Below, in pieces: positions 6,846 through 7,517 of a DNA stretch of 7,517 bases. Position 1 is the first letter of the stretch. Every line of letters starts with the position of its first letter. The translations under genes and the position numbers were made by a program. The notes below the pieces were generated by a model. It was not told where the DNA came from. It did no database searches and saw only the letters and a program-made list of their open reading frames with translations. Source of the stretch: Hydrogenothermaceae bacterium (GTDB taxonomy: Bacteria > Aquificota > Aquificia > Aquificales > Hydrogenothermaceae); assembly GCA_027052485.1 (NCBI GenBank), contig JALUFA010000232.1, forward strand, positions 1-7,517. The letters run 5' to 3'.

Positions 6846-7477
6846 TGGATATGCAGAAAGAGGAAAAAGAAAAAATAGTTCTAGAAAACCTGCAACTGGT
6901 AAAAAAAGTAGCCAGTAAAATCTACTATCGTTTACCTAAAGGAGAAATTGAGTTTGATGAGCTTGTGAATGTAGGAGTTATTGGACTCTTAAAGGCAATA
7001 GATAAGTATGATAAAGAAAAAGCCAAATTCTCAACCTACGCTTACATAAAAATAAGAGGCGAAATTTTGGACTACCTACGAAGTCTAGATATTGTTCCTA
7101 GAGGAATAAGGGATAAAATCAAAAAAGGTGAAGTTGTTGATGAAAATATGAATATACCTCTTTCAAACTCAGCAATATTCCTATCAATAGAGAAAGCTAT
7201 TGGAGATACCGAAGACCTAAAGTTTGTAGATACGCTTATATCAAAGTTAGAAACTCCTGAGGAATACGCCCAAAAGGTAGAGCTAAGAGAAAAGATAAAT
7301 GAAGCGTTATCTACGCTTTCAGAAAAAGAAAAAAAAGTTATTCAAATGATATTCTTTGAAGAGAAAGATTTAAAGGAGATATCACAAGCTTTAGGCATAT
7401 CAATGTCTAGGATTTCCCAGATAAAATCGCAGGCTGTAAAAAAACTAAAATCCGCTCTAAGTAAAGTTGAGATATAA
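6845..7477 (+). CDS. fliA: FliA, flagellar sigma-28 factor, short form
   Basis: FliA directs RNA polymerase to late flagellar promoters. Region 2 (about 12-86) is well conserved: 'FDELVNVGVIGLLKAIDKYD' (37-56), 'FSTYAYIKIRGEILDYLRSLD' (62-82) and VPR (84-86). D76 and R86 align with E. coli D81 and R91, which read the -10 element. Region 4 (about 149-207) has the helix-turn-helix 'LKEISQALGISMSRISQIKSQA' (176-197). At 210 residues it is shorter than the usual 235-250. The loss is between VPR and the linker, where the domain 3 helix-turn-helix should be and only about 27 unrelated residues remain. The start overlaps the flhG stop (TAATG). A second ATG lies at 6851, and neither has a good ribosome binding site, so coupling to flhG is likely. 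FliA rather than a general or SigB-type sigma is supported by region 2/4 wording and by the flagellar context. Confidence 0.93.
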   Translation: MDMQKEEKEKIVLENLQLVKKVASKIYYRLPKGEIEFDELVNVGVIGLLKAIDKYDKEKAKFSTYAYIKIRGEILDYLRSLDIVPRGIRDKIKKGEVVDENMNIPLSNSAIFLSIEKAIGDTEDLKFVDTLISKLETPEEYAQKVELREKINEALSTLSEKEKKVIQMIFFEEKDLKEISQALGISMSRISQIKSQAVKKLKSALSKVEI

Positions 7478-7501
7478 AGAAATTTTGCCTTTTTCCGAAT
7501 T
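7475..7501 (+). promoter_or_regulatory. Weak sigma-28-like spacing match after fliA
   Basis: TAAAGAAA (7475-7482, starting in the fliA stop codon), 11 bases, then TCCGAATT (7494-7501). Only the TAAAG and CCGA cores agree with TAAAGTTT-N11-GCCGATAA (9 of 16), but the spacing is exact and the position, immediately after fliA, would suit a FliA-dependent next gene. Such a match can arise by chance in AT-rich DNA. Confidence 0.15.
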
Positions 7502-7517
7502 AAATATTAAGTTTAAT
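7499..7517. repeat. Short inverted repeat at the window edge
   Basis: ATTAAA (7499-7504) and TTTAAT (7512-7517) are a perfect 6-bp inverted repeat around a 7-base spacer. The right arm ends at the last base of the window, so its full length is unknown. It could be a weak operator or hairpin, or only AT-rich coincidence. Apart from this, bases 7478-7517 hold no gene and no clear terminator. Confidence 0.2.

Noticed and set aside
7476..7494. Possible intrinsic terminator after fliA (T-rich run)
   Set aside because: Only a 4-bp AAAG/CTTT pairing precedes the T run, which is too weak for a terminator hairpin.

Overview
The window is part of a flagellar gene cluster, all on the + strand. Eight genes are packed almost end to end: flgA (5' end cut off by the window), flgH, flgI, a short flgJ-type rod-binding gene, flhA, flhF, flhG and fliA. 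Neighbouring genes overlap or are separated by 1 to 13 bases, so the whole stretch reads as one operon. No rRNA, tRNA, CRISPR array, insertion sequence or recognisable transfer boundary was seen.

The organism is a motile Gram-negative-type (two-membrane) bacterium, because it encodes an outer-membrane L-ring lipoprotein (FlgH) and a secreted P-ring protein (FlgI) with its chaperone (FlgA). The DNA is AT-rich and the proteins are heavy in Lys, Glu and Ile, with few Cys. This fits a thermophile such as Aquificota (Desulfurobacteriaceae or Hydrogenothermaceae), but that placement is inference from composition and gene order only. The FlhF/FlhG pair suggests polar flagella under number and position control.

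Layout: positions 1-2752 hold basal-body genes (P-ring chaperone, L-ring, P-ring, rod-binding protein). Positions 2766-4859 hold the export-gate subunit FlhA. Positions 4843-7477 hold the control block: FlhF (GTPase, site selection), FlhG (MinD-type ATPase, number control) and the flagellar sigma factor FliA. The last 40 bases are non-coding AT-rich sequence with only weak signals.

This is a recognisable system rather than an unknown one. The points most worth a second look are a FliA that seems to have lost most of sigma domain 3, a good sigma-28 promoter-like sequence inside flhF that could feed flhG-fliA, a diverged FlhF-activating motif at the FlhG N-terminus, and translation starts with long overlaps or no ribosome binding site.
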